A stretch of 64,000 bases of DNA, from NCBI RefSeq assembly GCF_003234365.2, contig NZ_CP126260.1, positions 3,224,001 through 3,288,000 of the forward strand, given 5' to 3'. The notes under the pieces were generated by a model. It was not told where the DNA came from, did no database searches, and worked only from the letters and a program-made list of their open reading frames with translations. Shown here one piece after another: positions 50,106-58,159 of this stretch. This stretch comes from Curtobacterium sp. MCJR17_020 (lineage in GTDB: Bacteria > Actinomycetota > Actinomycetes > Actinomycetales > Microbacteriaceae). The position numbers and the translations under genes are program-made. How positions within the stretch are numbered: the first letter of the stretch is position 1; the number at the start of each line of letters is the position of its first letter.

Positions 50106-51231
50106 TGTTGTGGGTCATGACGTTGTAGACGTCGGGTGGGTGTGAAGAAGCGGGTCCGTTGTCGGTTGGATGGAAGTGCTGACAACCGTTCCGACCTGCA
50201 AGGACCCGCTTCGTGACCCACCGTAACGCCCCGCTGTCCGTCGAGGGCCGCCGCCGCCTCATCGAACGCTGCCGCACCCGCCCCATCAGCCATGTCGCCG
50301 CCGAGATGGGCATCTCACGGGCGTGCGCGTCGAAGTGGGTGAACCGGTGGCGGCAGCACGGCGGTCTCGGTCTCGAGGACCGCTCCAGCGCGCCCGGAAC
50401 GTCACCGACCGCGACGCCCGCGCACGTCGTGTCTCGGATCGAGCAACTCCGCCGTGACGGCAAGCACTCGGCTCGCCGCATCGTGACCGAACTCGCCGCA
50501 GACCAGGTGGTCATCTCGGTGCGGACGGTAACCCGGGTTCTGGACCGGCTCGGGTTGAACCGTCGCCGCCACATCGACCCCGACGGGGAGGTAAATCGGA
50601 CGCCGCGGACGATCACGGCCCGGTATCCGGGGCACATGGTGCACCTGGACGTGAAGAAGGTCGGCCGGATCCCTGACGGCGGCGGCTGGCGCGTCCACGG
50701 CCGCGGCTCCGACCAACACCGCGCCACCGGCCGGGCACGCACGAAGGACCGCGCGACAGGTGGGAAACGCCCCGGGTATGTGTTCCTGCACTCCGCGATC
50801 GACGGGTACTCGAGGCTGGCCTACACCGAGCACCTGCCGGATGAGACCGCGGCGACCACGATCGGGTTCTTCACCCGCGCGAGAGCGTTCTTCCAAGCGC
50901 ACGGCATCACCCGGTTGACGAGGGTCGTGACCGACAACGGCTCCAACTACCGCGCCGACCGGTTCCACCGCATCGTGCTCGCACACGCGTCCCGGCACCA
51001 ACGGACACGGCCCTACACGCCCCGGCATAACGGGAAGGTTGAGCGCTACAACCGGATCCTCGCCGACGAGTTCCTCTACGCCCGCACCTTCACCTCAGAA
51101 CAGCAGCGCGCGGACGCCCTGAAGGTGTGGAACGTGCACTACAACTACCATCGGCCCCACACCACCGCCGGCAACATGCCACCCGCTACTCGTCTCCGCA
51201 CCGGCGTCACCAACGTCATGGCCTCATACAA
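50106..51231 (+). mobile_element. IS481-family insertion sequence, copy 2 (1126 bp)
   Basis: TGTTGTGGGTCATGACG at the left and CGTCATGGCCTCATACAA at the right are the same ends as copy 1. Target duplication CTAAG is at 50101-50105 and 51232-51236. The two copies are in opposite orientation 9.2 kb apart, so recombination between them could invert the 41-50 kb segment. Confidence 0.92.
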
Positions 51232-51235
51232 CTAA
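50213..51235 (+). CDS. IS481 family transposase (copy 2)
   Basis: 340 residues, the same protein as the transposase at 39762-40784, with the DDE residues intact (HSAIDGYSR, VVTDNGSNYR, NGKVERYNRI). The final codon is AAC and the stop TAA; both use the target duplication CTAAG, because the element itself ends at 51231. GTG start. No frameshift, so likely active. Confidence 0.92.
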   Translation: MTHRNAPLSVEGRRRLIERCRTRPISHVAAEMGISRACASKWVNRWRQHGGLGLEDRSSAPGTSPTATPAHVVSRIEQLRRDGKHSARRIVTELAADQVVISVRTVTRVLDRLGLNRRRHIDPDGEVNRTPRTITARYPGHMVHLDVKKVGRIPDGGGWRVHGRGSDQHRATGRARTKDRATGGKRPGYVFLHSAIDGYSRLAYTEHLPDETAATTIGFFTRARAFFQAHGITRLTRVVTDNGSNYRADRFHRIVLAHASRHQRTRPYTPRHNGKVERYNRILADEFLYARTFTSEQQRADALKVWNVHYNYHRPHTTAGNMPPATRLRTGVTNVMASYN

Positions 51236-51262
51236 GACGGACTGGGGTCTGCTGTGGCACGC

Positions 51263-51496
51263 TTATCCGGTGTCTCGACCGTTAGTGGACTCGGCGCGGA
51301 TCCCCGTCGTCGAGTCAGACCTACTATGGAACGTGAAGCGGGTCGTCTCGGATCGTGCTGCGAAGGTCCTACGGCGGCCGACGAGTGCACGGTCTTCGAG
51401 GACCTCGATGAGGGTGGCCCCCTGCACGGCGTAAATCGCCTGGCGGAAGAGTCCCGGCACCTGCGCAGGCGGAACACTCACGACGACCTGAGGCAC
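51263..51496 (-). CDS. Doubtful small ORF next to IS481
   Basis: 77 residues. The first part, QVVVSVPPAQVPGLFRQAIY then EVLEDRALVGRR, looks like a genuine protein, while the C-terminal part is low in coding quality, so it may be frameshifted or its tail altered. No family recognised. The rest of 51497-51754 shows no convincing gene. Confidence 0.3.
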   Translation of the reverse strand: MPQVVVSVPPAQVPGLFRQAIYAVQGATLIEVLEDRALVGRRRTFAARSETTRFTFHSRSDSTTGIRAESTNGRDTG

Positions 51497-51754
51497 GGGA
51501 CTCCTCTGGTGGCAGATGCGAAGCTTTTTCGCTACTTCGTGGTTCCGACGCTACGCCCGCTTCAGCAGGCTTTCCATCCCGTGAACGATCGGCATGTGAG
51601 ACGCCGGCAGTCGTCGGGCGGATTCCGCAGGCGGGTCCCCAGAGCACTCGCCAGAGTGCGTGGATCCGTTCCCGGACCTATCGTGCAACTCGGGCGCCTT
51701 CGCCACGATCGAGTGTGCCGCAGATTCCGACAACCATGCCGTTCGTCGATGTAC

Positions 51755-52402
51755 CTAGCGCCTCGATCCGCCCAGCACGAGTTCGAACGCTCTCCACATC
51801 TGCTCGGGCTGCGCGATGACGGATTGCATCCCCACCGCGACGGCTCCGGTGTCGTCCACTGGTGTATCGCCAATCATGACGCAGTCCGGCGCTTCGACCC
51901 CCAACTCGCGTGCCGCCACCCGGAAGATCGCTGGGTCCGGCTTTACGCATCCAACCTCGTAGGACAGGACCACCGCGTCGAACAGCGACTCGAGCCCCCA
52001 GCGCTGCAGGATCGGGCGAACATCCAACGCCGTGTTCGACACGATGGCGAGCTTCTTTCCCTGATCGTGGATCGCTCGCACGAAGTCCTCAGCACCCCTG
52101 TTCATCTCCACCTGGTCCGGCATGACGTCGTACAGCGCCTCTGCAAGTGCTGGCGTTGCGACACCGTCGTGACTGATGGCAGCGATGAACGTGCTGCGGT
52201 GCTTCGCCGGGTGCAGGTCCCAGTTCTCGGCCGGGAAGAGCGACCGCGCCACCAACCACACCTGCGACAGTCTTGCCGTGAGCGCCTCGCGAGCGACCTC
52301 ATCGCCGCTGCCGATTTGTCTCAGCGCGGCATCGATCCAGAGACCCTTCGAGGAACGGACCGCCAAGGTATTGAAAAAGTCCAGCAGGACGGCCCGAGCC
52401 AT
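51755..52402 (-). CDS. HAD superfamily hydrolase (subfamily IA)
   Basis: 215 residues. Motif I is VLLDFFNTLA (nucleophile Asp, with Phe in place of the second Asp), motif II LAIVSNTALD, the Lys motif GCVKPDPAIF, and motif IV MIGDTPVDDTGAV. The helical cap lies between I and II. It should dephosphorylate or dehalogenate a small molecule; loss of the second Asp is seen in several HAD branches and does not prove inactivity. ATG 52402. It and the Nudix gene are both read leftwards, 150 nt apart. Confidence 0.82.
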   Translation of the reverse strand: MARAVLLDFFNTLAVRSSKGLWIDAALRQIGSGDEVAREALTARLSQVWLVARSLFPAENWDLHPAKHRSTFIAAISHDGVATPALAEALYDVMPDQVEMNRGAEDFVRAIHDQGKKLAIVSNTALDVRPILQRWGLESLFDAVVLSYEVGCVKPDPAIFRVAARELGVEAPDCVMIGDTPVDDTGAVAVGMQSVIAQPEQMWRAFELVLGGSRR

Positions 52403-52552
52403 CAGAGGACTTCAGTAATGGCGCGCGCGCCCGGGGCGCGGCCGGTCGGACGGAGCGGGACATCAATGATCATCACGTGACGCTACTGCCGGGACGATCG
52501 GGGAACGCAAGTTCTCGTCCTTCGAGGCAAGTTTGCCTCAACGGCCGATCCC

Positions 52553-52954
52553 CTACCGGCGGGCCTCGACGACCAGCTGCACCGCCTGTCTTGCCGCTTC
52601 CGGCACCAACGGGATCTGAGCGAGGAAAGCCACTTCCACCCACCTCGGCTCGTACTGGTTCAGTTCTGATGCTCGTTCGATTTCTGGGCCACCGAGCACC
52701 AACGAACCAGGACGCACTTGGGCTGCGAAGTAGGCCGCTGGAGCGGCGCTGTCCACTGGCACGTCGAGCAGATCACCGATGATCGCCTCAAGGCCAGTCT
52801 CCTCGCGAAGTTCGCGCCGGCAAGCCTCGCGGAGGCTCTCACCTTCCTCCACCCCACCACCAGGAAGCACCCAGTAGTTCCGACCGTCCTTCAATCGATC
52901 GATGACGAGCAGGCTCTCGTCTCGGATGACGACGGCCGCTGATCTGGCGCGCAT
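52553..52954 (-). CDS. Nudix hydrolase
   Basis: 133 residues from ATG 52954. The Nudix box is complete: GGGVEEGESLREACRRELRE then ETGLEA (G-x5-E-x7-R-E-x2-E-E-x-G). LPGGG before and EPRWVEVAFL after fit a small (d)NTP or nucleoside-diphosphate derivative pyrophosphatase. Upstream in-frame sequence to 53365 belongs to the IS3 element's opposite strand and is not coding. The IS3 end is only 70 nt before its start, so the native promoter may have been replaced. Confidence 0.83.
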   Translation of the reverse strand: MRARSAAVVIRDESLLVIDRLKDGRNYWVLPGGGVEEGESLREACRRELREETGLEAIIGDLLDVPVDSAAPAAYFAAQVRPGSLVLGGPEIERASELNQYEPRWVEVAFLAQIPLVPEAARQAVQLVVEARR

Positions 52955-53092
52955 CCGGCCAGCACACCACGAAACGCCTGTTCGTGTCCCACAGCCCGGC
53001 GTCAAGGTGTCCCGACTGACGATCGGGACTGCTGCAGCTTCAGTTGACTCCTGACCTCTGAGGACGTGGTCCTCGGTGGAAGGATGTCGATC

Positions 53093-53377
53093 ATGGCCAA
53101 GCCCTATCCGGAGGAGTTCCGACGCGATGTGGTCGCGGTTGCCCGCCGGGGCGAGATCCCGCTGCATCAAGTGGCGAAGGACTTCGGGATATCCGAGGGA
53201 ACGGTGACGAACTGGCTCCGCCGCGCCCACGTCGACGATGGCGTCAAGCCGGGCGTCACGACTGTGGAGAACGTGGAGCTGCGAGAACTGCGGAAACGGA
53301 ACCGGCTCCTCGAGCAGGAGAACGAGATCCTCCGCCGTGCTGCCGCGTATCTCTCCCAAGCCCATCTCCCAAAATGA
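53093..53377 (+). CDS. IS3 family transposase OrfA
   Basis: 94 residues. Helix-turn-helix of the IS3 OrfA kind (EEFRRDVVAVARRGEIPLHQ, VAKDFGISEGTVTNWLRRA) and a leucine-zipper-like helix LRELRKRNRLLEQENEILRR. GGAAGG lies 8 nt before ATG 53093. The stop overlaps the orfB ATG, so OrfB may be made by reinitiation and the OrfAB fusion by frameshifting. Confidence 0.88.
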   Translation: MAKPYPEEFRRDVVAVARRGEIPLHQVAKDFGISEGTVTNWLRRAHVDDGVKPGVTTVENVELRELRKRNRLLEQENEILRRAAAYLSQAHLPK

Positions 53378-54240
53378 TGTACCCGCTGGTCCTTGAACTC
53401 GCCGACCGGATCCCGGTCGCGGCGACCTGCCGGGTGTTGGGCTTCACGAAGCAGGCGTTCTATGCCTGGCGGAGGAACCCGGTGAGCCGCCGCGATTGGG
53501 AGAACGCGCACCTGACTAATGCCGCCGTCGACGCGCACCGCGACGACCCGGCGTTTGGGTACCGGTTCATCGCCGACGACCTCCGCGCAGCCGGCCTGCT
53601 CGTCTCGGAGCGGCGCGTCTGGCGACTGTGCTCGCAGCAGCGGCTCTGGTCACTGCACGCGAAAAAACGGGGCCTGACCCGGAAAGCCGGACCTCCAGTG
53701 CATGACGATCGGGTGCGGAGGGCGTTCACCGCGCCGGATCTGGACAAGCTGTGGTTGACCGACATCACCGAGCACAACACGGGCGAGGGCAAGCTCTACC
53801 TCTGCGCCGTGAAGGACGCGTGCTCCCGCCGGATCGTCGGCTACTCGATCAGCGACCGGATGCGATCCTCACTCGCCGTCGCGGCGCTGCAGATGGCAAT
53901 CTCTCGCCGCGGCCCGCTCCACACCGTGGTTCATTCGGATCGCGGCAGCCAGTTCCGGTCCAAGAAGTTCGTTCGAGCGCTGTCGGATGCCGGGCTGCTG
54001 GGGTCGATGGGCAGGGTCGGTGCGTGCGCGGATAACGCGGCAATGGAGTCGTTCTTCGCGCTACTGCAGAAGAACGTCCTCAACCGGCACCGATGGACTT
54101 CTCGTGAGCAACTGCGGCTCGCGATCGTGCACTGGATCGAGGGCACCTACCACCGAAAGCGCCGACAGCGCGGTCTCGGGAAGTTGACACCCATCGAGTA
54201 CGAAGCAATCATCAACCCACAGGCAGCACTCGCGGCCTAA
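53374..54240 (+). CDS. IS3 family transposase OrfB (DDE)
   Basis: 288 residues. rve integrase core with DDE: LTDITEHNTGEGKLYLCAV (Asp), VVHSDRGSQFRSKKF (Asp) and DNAAMESFFALLQKN (Glu). Upstream is the HTH_21-like part FGYRFIADDLRAAGL. C terminus RRQRGLGKLTPIEYE. No frameshift; probably functional. Confidence 0.9.
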   Translation: MMYPLVLELADRIPVAATCRVLGFTKQAFYAWRRNPVSRRDWENAHLTNAAVDAHRDDPAFGYRFIADDLRAAGLLVSERRVWRLCSQQRLWSLHAKKRGLTRKAGPPVHDDRVRRAFTAPDLDKLWLTDITEHNTGEGKLYLCAVKDACSRRIVGYSISDRMRSSLAVAALQMAISRRGPLHTVVHSDRGSQFRSKKFVRALSDAGLLGSMGRVGACADNAAMESFFALLQKNVLNRHRWTSREQLRLAIVHWIEGTYHRKRRQRGLGKLTPIEYEAIINPQAALAA

Positions 54241-54272
54241 ACCAACGAGTCAACGAAACCTGCAGCAGTCCC

Positions 54273-54408
54273 TTCAGGGTGTCGAGGTGGGCTTGGTAGG
54301 CGGTCTCGAGAGGAACGTAGTGCGCTTGAGCTGCACAGAAGAGCAGCACCCACGCGGCAACGACTGCAAGGCCTGTGACCGCGTATCGGTCTTCATCGTG
54401 AAACACGG
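54273..54408 (-). pseudogene. Membrane-protein fragment cut by IS3
   Basis: Leftward frame: GTG near 54408, HDEDRYAVTGLAVVAAWVLL, FCAAQAHYVPLETAYQAHLD, TLKG, then it runs into the IS3 end at 54272. One membrane helix. It overlaps the 3' end of the AbiTii-like fragment by about 16 nt, so the two were probably a bicistronic unit. The 3' part is lost. Confidence 0.45.
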
Positions 54409-54767
54409 GGGCCTTCGACGCTTCCGTCCGTGTCAAGGGCGTTTGCGAACTCTTCGGCCGAGGCCTCATCAAGTCCAACCTTCGTTAGCTCCTCACGAAG
54501 ACCGTCGCGGTCTCCGGCGTTGACGGTGGACGTCTGCGTGATCGACGAGCCCGCCGCGATGTTTGTACCGTGCCCGGTGACGTTGTTTGTCACGTTATAC
54601 ACCACCGAAGCGACTTTGGGATCTGTCTCGATCGTCGGACCTCCTACGGAACCGGCGTCAGGGTTCGCCAGCTGTAGTTCGATCGCGAAGTCCAGTGCAG
54701 CCGTCCGAATGCTGTCGACGAGGCCTCGGAGCATTTGAGTTGTGAGAACCTGATGCACGCTATAGAG
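54393..54767 (-). pseudogene. C-terminal fragment of an AbiTii-domain protein
   Basis: The frame reads EYHSLYSVHQVLTTQMLRGL, VDSIRTAALDFAIELQLANP, then a polar segment with VVYNVTNNVTGHGTNIAAGS. This is the end of the AbiTii domain followed by the usual N-x-T/G-x-G-S linker seen in these abortive-infection-type proteins. The N-terminal half of the domain is missing: upstream DNA is unrelated and reads in the other direction. GTG 54758 would be an internal start only. Confidence 0.55.
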
Positions 54768-54775
54768 CGAGTGGT

Positions 54776-54949
54776 ATTCCCGACACGCTCGAGTCCGACA
54801 TCCTCGTCACGGCGGCGCTCGGCGCGATCCTGGCCGTCCTCCGACGGACGCTCTCCCTGACGCCAGCGGAGACAGCCGACGCTGCCGGCGTCCTCGCCCG
54901 AGCCATCCTCCGGCTGCTCAACCCGCCAACAGATCCCATCGACCGATAG
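54776..54949 (+). pseudogene. C-terminal fragment, possibly of a regulator
   Basis: Rightward frame without a start: SGIPDTLESDILVTAALGAI, LAVLRRTLSLTPAETADAAG, VLARAILRLLNPPTDPIDR, stop TAG 54947. It is helical and resembles the end of a TetR-type ligand domain, but this is not certain. It abuts the 5' side of the AbiTii fragment. Confidence 0.35.
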
Positions 54950-54990
54950 ACGCCTCACGGCCGACGAATTCTCCGCCGCACACAGCCGAC

Positions 54991-55202
54991 ATGACCTGTC
55001 CCGGGTCTCCCGGACACCTGAGTTGGGGCGATGATCGTCCCGGATAAGAAGGCCGTGATGCCTGGTGCGAAGCCTGAGGAGCTCCGCCGCGGCGCTGTGG
55101 CGCTTGCCCGGCAGGGTGAGAAACCGGTCCGGGAGATTTCGATATCAGCGAGTCCGGTCTGCGCCGCTGGATGAGCGAGGCAAACATTGAGGAGGGCCGC
55201 GC
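54991..55202 (+). pseudogene. IS3-type OrfA remnant
   Basis: TGACCTGTCCCGGGTCTCCC looks like an IS3 terminal repeat. From 55031 the frame reads PGAKPEELRRGAVALARQGE then KPVREIS; after a one-base shift it continues ISESGLRRWMSEANIEEGRA. This is the N-terminal half of an OrfA, with the rest missing where the DUF4145 gene begins. The element is different from the intact IS3 copy nearby. Confidence 0.6.
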
Positions 55203-55258
55203 CGATTCCGACGCTCCTGCCGTCGGTAGGCTCGCTCCATGCTTCCGGGAACACGCCG

Positions 55259-56077
55259 ATGACCGACGCAGCGAACGCCGCTCGCAGCCGATCCGCTCGG
55301 TCCTTCAAATGCCCAACCTGCGGCGTACACAGCGTGCAGGACTGGCAGATGGTCGGCTACATGCTGGCGAATCAGGGCACCGGTTGGATAGAGCCGCAGA
55401 CCTACCACGTGCTCTCCGAAGAGGTCTACGACCCGTTCGCCGGAGAGTTCGACGACGAGACGCAGCCGTTCGACGACCCGAAGGCTGATTGGGTTGTCGG
55501 ATCGATGTGGGCGTCGGCGCAGTGCCAGCGGTGCCGCCAGGCTTCGATTTGGCGTGACGGCGTCATGGTGTACCCCAGCGGCAAGGGAGGGCCCGCACCG
55601 CACCCGGACATGTCCGCATCCGCAGTAACGCTGTATGAGGAGGCGCGCGCAGTCGTGCCCATTTCCAGGCGTGCCGGCGCCGCGATGGCGCGAGCGACAC
55701 TTGAGCTGGTGCTGCGCGAACTCGACCCCGAAGCCGGCGAGAAGGCGACCTTGAACGCTCGGATCGAGCACGTCCGAACGCGAGTGTCGAGCGGGCTCAT
55801 GGAAATGCTCGACGTGATTCGCTACGCCGGCAACGAGTCAGTGCATGTTGGCGACAGCACGGACGACGTCATTGTCCTCGTGCTCGACGAACGGAACACT
55901 GAGCTCATCGACTTCCTGTTCGAGAGCATCAATGATCTGGTCGACGAACTCCGCACTAAGCCTTCACGGCAGCGCGGACTGGCGCAGTCCTTGCCGGAAT
56001 CGGTCCGCGCTGGGATCGAGCAGCGCCGCACCGCCGCCGACCGGATGCGTGCGCAGACCGGCGAATTGAAGACGTAG
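55259..56077 (+). CDS. DUF4145 domain protein
   Basis: 272 residues from ATG 55259. N-terminal zinc finger: FKCPTCGVHS (C-x2-C) and SAQCQRCRQAS (C-x2-C). C-terminal DUF4145: AMARATLELVLRELDPEAGE, LMEMLDVIRYAGNESVHVGD and ELIDFLFESINDLVDEL, where R-Y-x-G-N-x-x-V-H is the signature. DUF4145 proteins are frequent in restriction-modification and other defence loci, but activity is unknown. The OrfA remnant occupies its promoter region, so expression may depend on IS-derived sequence. Confidence 0.78.
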   Translation: MTDAANAARSRSARSFKCPTCGVHSVQDWQMVGYMLANQGTGWIEPQTYHVLSEEVYDPFAGEFDDETQPFDDPKADWVVGSMWASAQCQRCRQASIWRDGVMVYPSGKGGPAPHPDMSASAVTLYEEARAVVPISRRAGAAMARATLELVLRELDPEAGEKATLNARIEHVRTRVSSGLMEMLDVIRYAGNESVHVGDSTDDVIVLVLDERNTELIDFLFESINDLVDELRTKPSRQRGLAQSLPESVRAGIEQRRTAADRMRAQTGELKT

Positions 56078-56152
56078 GCTCGGCTCTCGCCGGGACGGGT
56101 ACCGAGCCGGGGCCACGGCGTCCACGAGGTCGCTATCTGCGGGATAGCAGCG

Positions 56153-56404
56153 TTGCCCATGAAGGACGAGAGGCGGCACCAGGGCTCCGCACAAGTCGTC
56201 CACCTGATGTTCGATCGAATCGGACGAACGCACCGCCTCCACGAACCCGATCTCAACGTCGCGGTGCCCATCTTCTCCGGGAACGTCTACTCGGTGCGCT
56301 GTGCCAGCGTCGCCCAAGTCCCTGCACGCCTGTTCAACAATGGGCTCGAATACGAGTCGGTCCCTGTCCGGTTCACCAATCACTCCCGTGATGTAGATTC
56401 CTAG
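56153..56404 (+). CDS. Hypothetical small protein
   Basis: 83 residues; third codon positions are nearly all G or C, which supports coding, and the text (QVVHLMFDRIGRTHRLHEPD, YSVRCASVAQVPARLFNNGL) is protein-like. It begins with MPMKDERRHQ; ATG 56159 is an alternative. Convergent with the DUF3037 gene, whose stop it overlaps by 4 nt. No family recognised, and a leftward shadow frame cannot be ruled out. Confidence 0.35.
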   Translation: MPMKDERRHQGSAQVVHLMFDRIGRTHRLHEPDLNVAVPIFSGNVYSVRCASVAQVPARLFNNGLEYESVPVRFTNHSRDVDS

Positions 56405-57261
56405 TGCAGCGCGAAGTCGCCACTGCGAAGCTGCAAGAGGTAGTCGTCGTAGTTCGTGGCGACGACGCCCTCATGGCGCCATGATTCGAGTGCTGCCTCG
56501 AAGACGTCTTCCCGCCAGGTTGGTGCGGTGTCACGACGGTCGGGGGCGTCGAATACGACCTCGATCCGCTCAGAGCCGGTGAGGTGTTCGTCAGTGTGTC
56601 CGAGAACGACGTGCGCACCTTCGGTGCGGAAGCGGCTGACGATGTAGTTCCAGTGGCCGATGTCACGCTCAAGGTACTCGCGGCTAGACCCGTTGAACGT
56701 CCACGTGTTCGTGAGAACGGTCCCGTCTTGGCGTCGTCCGAGGTCGAACTTTGTGTGCCAGGACCCGACAAGCATCGTGGGCTGACGGAAGAGGTTCTGA
56801 CCGATACGGAAACCTAGCTCGTGCGTGAACGTGTCGCGCAGTTCGTTGCGCATGTCGGCGCGTGTGAGACCACGTCGACGTCGACGTCTGTTCGTTCGTT
56901 CCACCAAGTGCGGGTAAAGCAGTTCGACGCCGGCCTGCGCGGATTCGACGGCGATCGGGGTGGGGCCTGCGAGTTGAACGGCGTTCGCCTGCCGGTCGCG
57001 CATCTCGTTCATCCAGCCGCTGTCGATGCGGCCCTCGTCGAGCTGGCCAGCATCATATGCGCCGACGCGGCGCTCGAACCAGCGGACCCAGCTCCCGAGT
57101 TCCCGAAGGTCGGCGCGGAGCGAGCCGGGATTCGGTACGTTGCGCAGGTCGAATCGGCTTGCCCAGCCGCCGCCGTCGATGCCGCAGACGATACCGATGT
57201 TCGTAAACTCGCCTCGAGCGACGTTGGGGACGTATCGAACGACCCAGTATTGGTAGACCAT
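56401..57261 (-). CDS. DUF3037 protein paired with HipA-like kinase
   Basis: 286 residues from ATG 57261, which has AAGGAGG at 8 nt; GTG 57270 lies on that site. MVYQYWVVRYVPNVARGEFT and NIGIVC are the start of DUF3037, and the family W-x-R segment follows. DUF3037 genes are regularly next to HipA-like kinases, as here (18 nt downstream of the kinase stop). The pair may be a toxin-antitoxin or regulatory unit; the biochemical role of DUF3037 is unknown. Confidence 0.78.
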   Translation of the reverse strand: MVYQYWVVRYVPNVARGEFTNIGIVCGIDGGGWASRFDLRNVPNPGSLRADLRELGSWVRWFERRVGAYDAGQLDEGRIDSGWMNEMRDRQANAVQLAGPTPIAVESAQAGVELLYPHLVERTNRRRRRRGLTRADMRNELRDTFTHELGFRIGQNLFRQPTMLVGSWHTKFDLGRRQDGTVLTNTWTFNGSSREYLERDIGHWNYIVSRFRTEGAHVVLGHTDEHLTGSERIEVVFDAPDRRDTAPTWREDVFEAALESWRHEGVVATNYDDYLLQLRSGDFALH

Positions 57262-57279
57262 CTCATGCACCTCCTTGCG

Positions 57280-58044
57280 TCATCGGTGGCGGGAGTGGGC
57301 GGCGTTGGTGCGCAGTCGCGCCGCAACGCCTTCGGCTCGGACGAACAGTATGGATGCCAGCTCCGACAGTTCCGCCGGAGTGGTGTCCCACTCTACGGGG
57401 ACGGTGTCGACGACGCCCCGCAACATGTCGAGCGTGAGGGTATCGATGCGGTCCGCGGCGTCACGGAGCGCCACAGCTGATGCAATGCCGGGGTCGAGGT
57501 CCTGGTCCCATGCGTTGGTGCCGACTCGCTGGAGGTCGGCGATGGTCCAGTCCGACCCCCCTCCGAACCAGAAGCCGTGGTCGACCGTGAAGATCTGGTT
57601 GTCCTCGTCGGACTGGTGAACCCATTGCTCGTCAAATCCGAGGCAGAGGTCCCAGAGCCCGAGAATGCTGGCGGTCCGTTCACGGTTGTGGTCGTCTGGT
57701 GCGAAACGCCCCCAATCGGTTGAGTTCACGACCGGTTGCACGTTGAGCGAGCCGTGTCCCAATCCGCCGTTGGTCCGGATGCCCGGCTTGAATTCGAACC
57801 GGAGGTCGTCGGGGATCGCCATCAGCGCCGTGTCCGGCACTGGAGCACCGATGAGTTCACCGATGCCGGCGACAACCCGCTCTGCGATGAGCGACCGGGC
57901 ACCCTGCGGGTTGTTCGGTGCTTTCACCCAGTACTCCTCGCCGTCGTCTGCGAGGACGAGGAATGCGCCCGCCCCGGAGCCGCTGATCTGCAAGGGCGCG
58001 ACCACGCTTCGGAGCGCGACGGCGATCGGACGCTCGTCGGTCAT
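57280..58044 (-). CDS. HipA-like kinase (HipA_2 type)
   Basis: 254 residues. EYWVKAPNNPQGARSLIAER has the Lys and Glu of a kinase N lobe (K in WVKAP, E in IAER). Further on are LGLWDLCLGFDEQWV and FTVDHGFWFGGGSDW, where the D in VDHG stands for the metal-binding DFG-like Asp. This is the short HipA_2 family, not the full HipA toxin. Start ATG 58044. It heads the two-gene unit with DUF3037. Confidence 0.75.
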   Translation of the reverse strand: MTDERPIAVALRSVVAPLQISGSGAGAFLVLADDGEEYWVKAPNNPQGARSLIAERVVAGIGELIGAPVPDTALMAIPDDLRFEFKPGIRTNGGLGHGSLNVQPVVNSTDWGRFAPDDHNRERTASILGLWDLCLGFDEQWVHQSDEDNQIFTVDHGFWFGGGSDWTIADLQRVGTNAWDQDLDPGIASAVALRDAADRIDTLTLDMLRGVVDTVPVEWDTTPAELSELASILFVRAEGVAARLRTNAAHSRHR

Positions 58045-58159
58045 CGCGCGCGCACCCCGCGTCTTGCAAGTCGGTCCCCCACGAGTGCGACTCTAGCGCG
58101 CGGCCGTGGTCCAACGCGGCGAGGCGGGGTTCGCCCTCCGCCGGAGATATCGCTGCCCG

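Larger units (their letters stand above)
53025..54272 (+). mobile_element. IS3-family insertion sequence
   Basis: The ends GGGACTGCTGCAGCTTCAG (53025) and, inverted, GGGACTGCTGCAGGTTTCG (to 54272) share GGGACTGCTGCAG and GTTGACTC. Two ORFs, orfA and orfB, overlap by 4 nt. No matching 3-4 bp target duplication is visible (ATC left, TTC right), which suggests that one flank was rearranged after insertion. Its right flank is a gene fragment. Confidence 0.88.

Noticed and set aside
51755..52402. HAD protein as inactive because the second Asp of motif I is missing
   Set aside because: Several active HAD branches lack that Asp; the nucleophile, Lys and motif IV acids are present.
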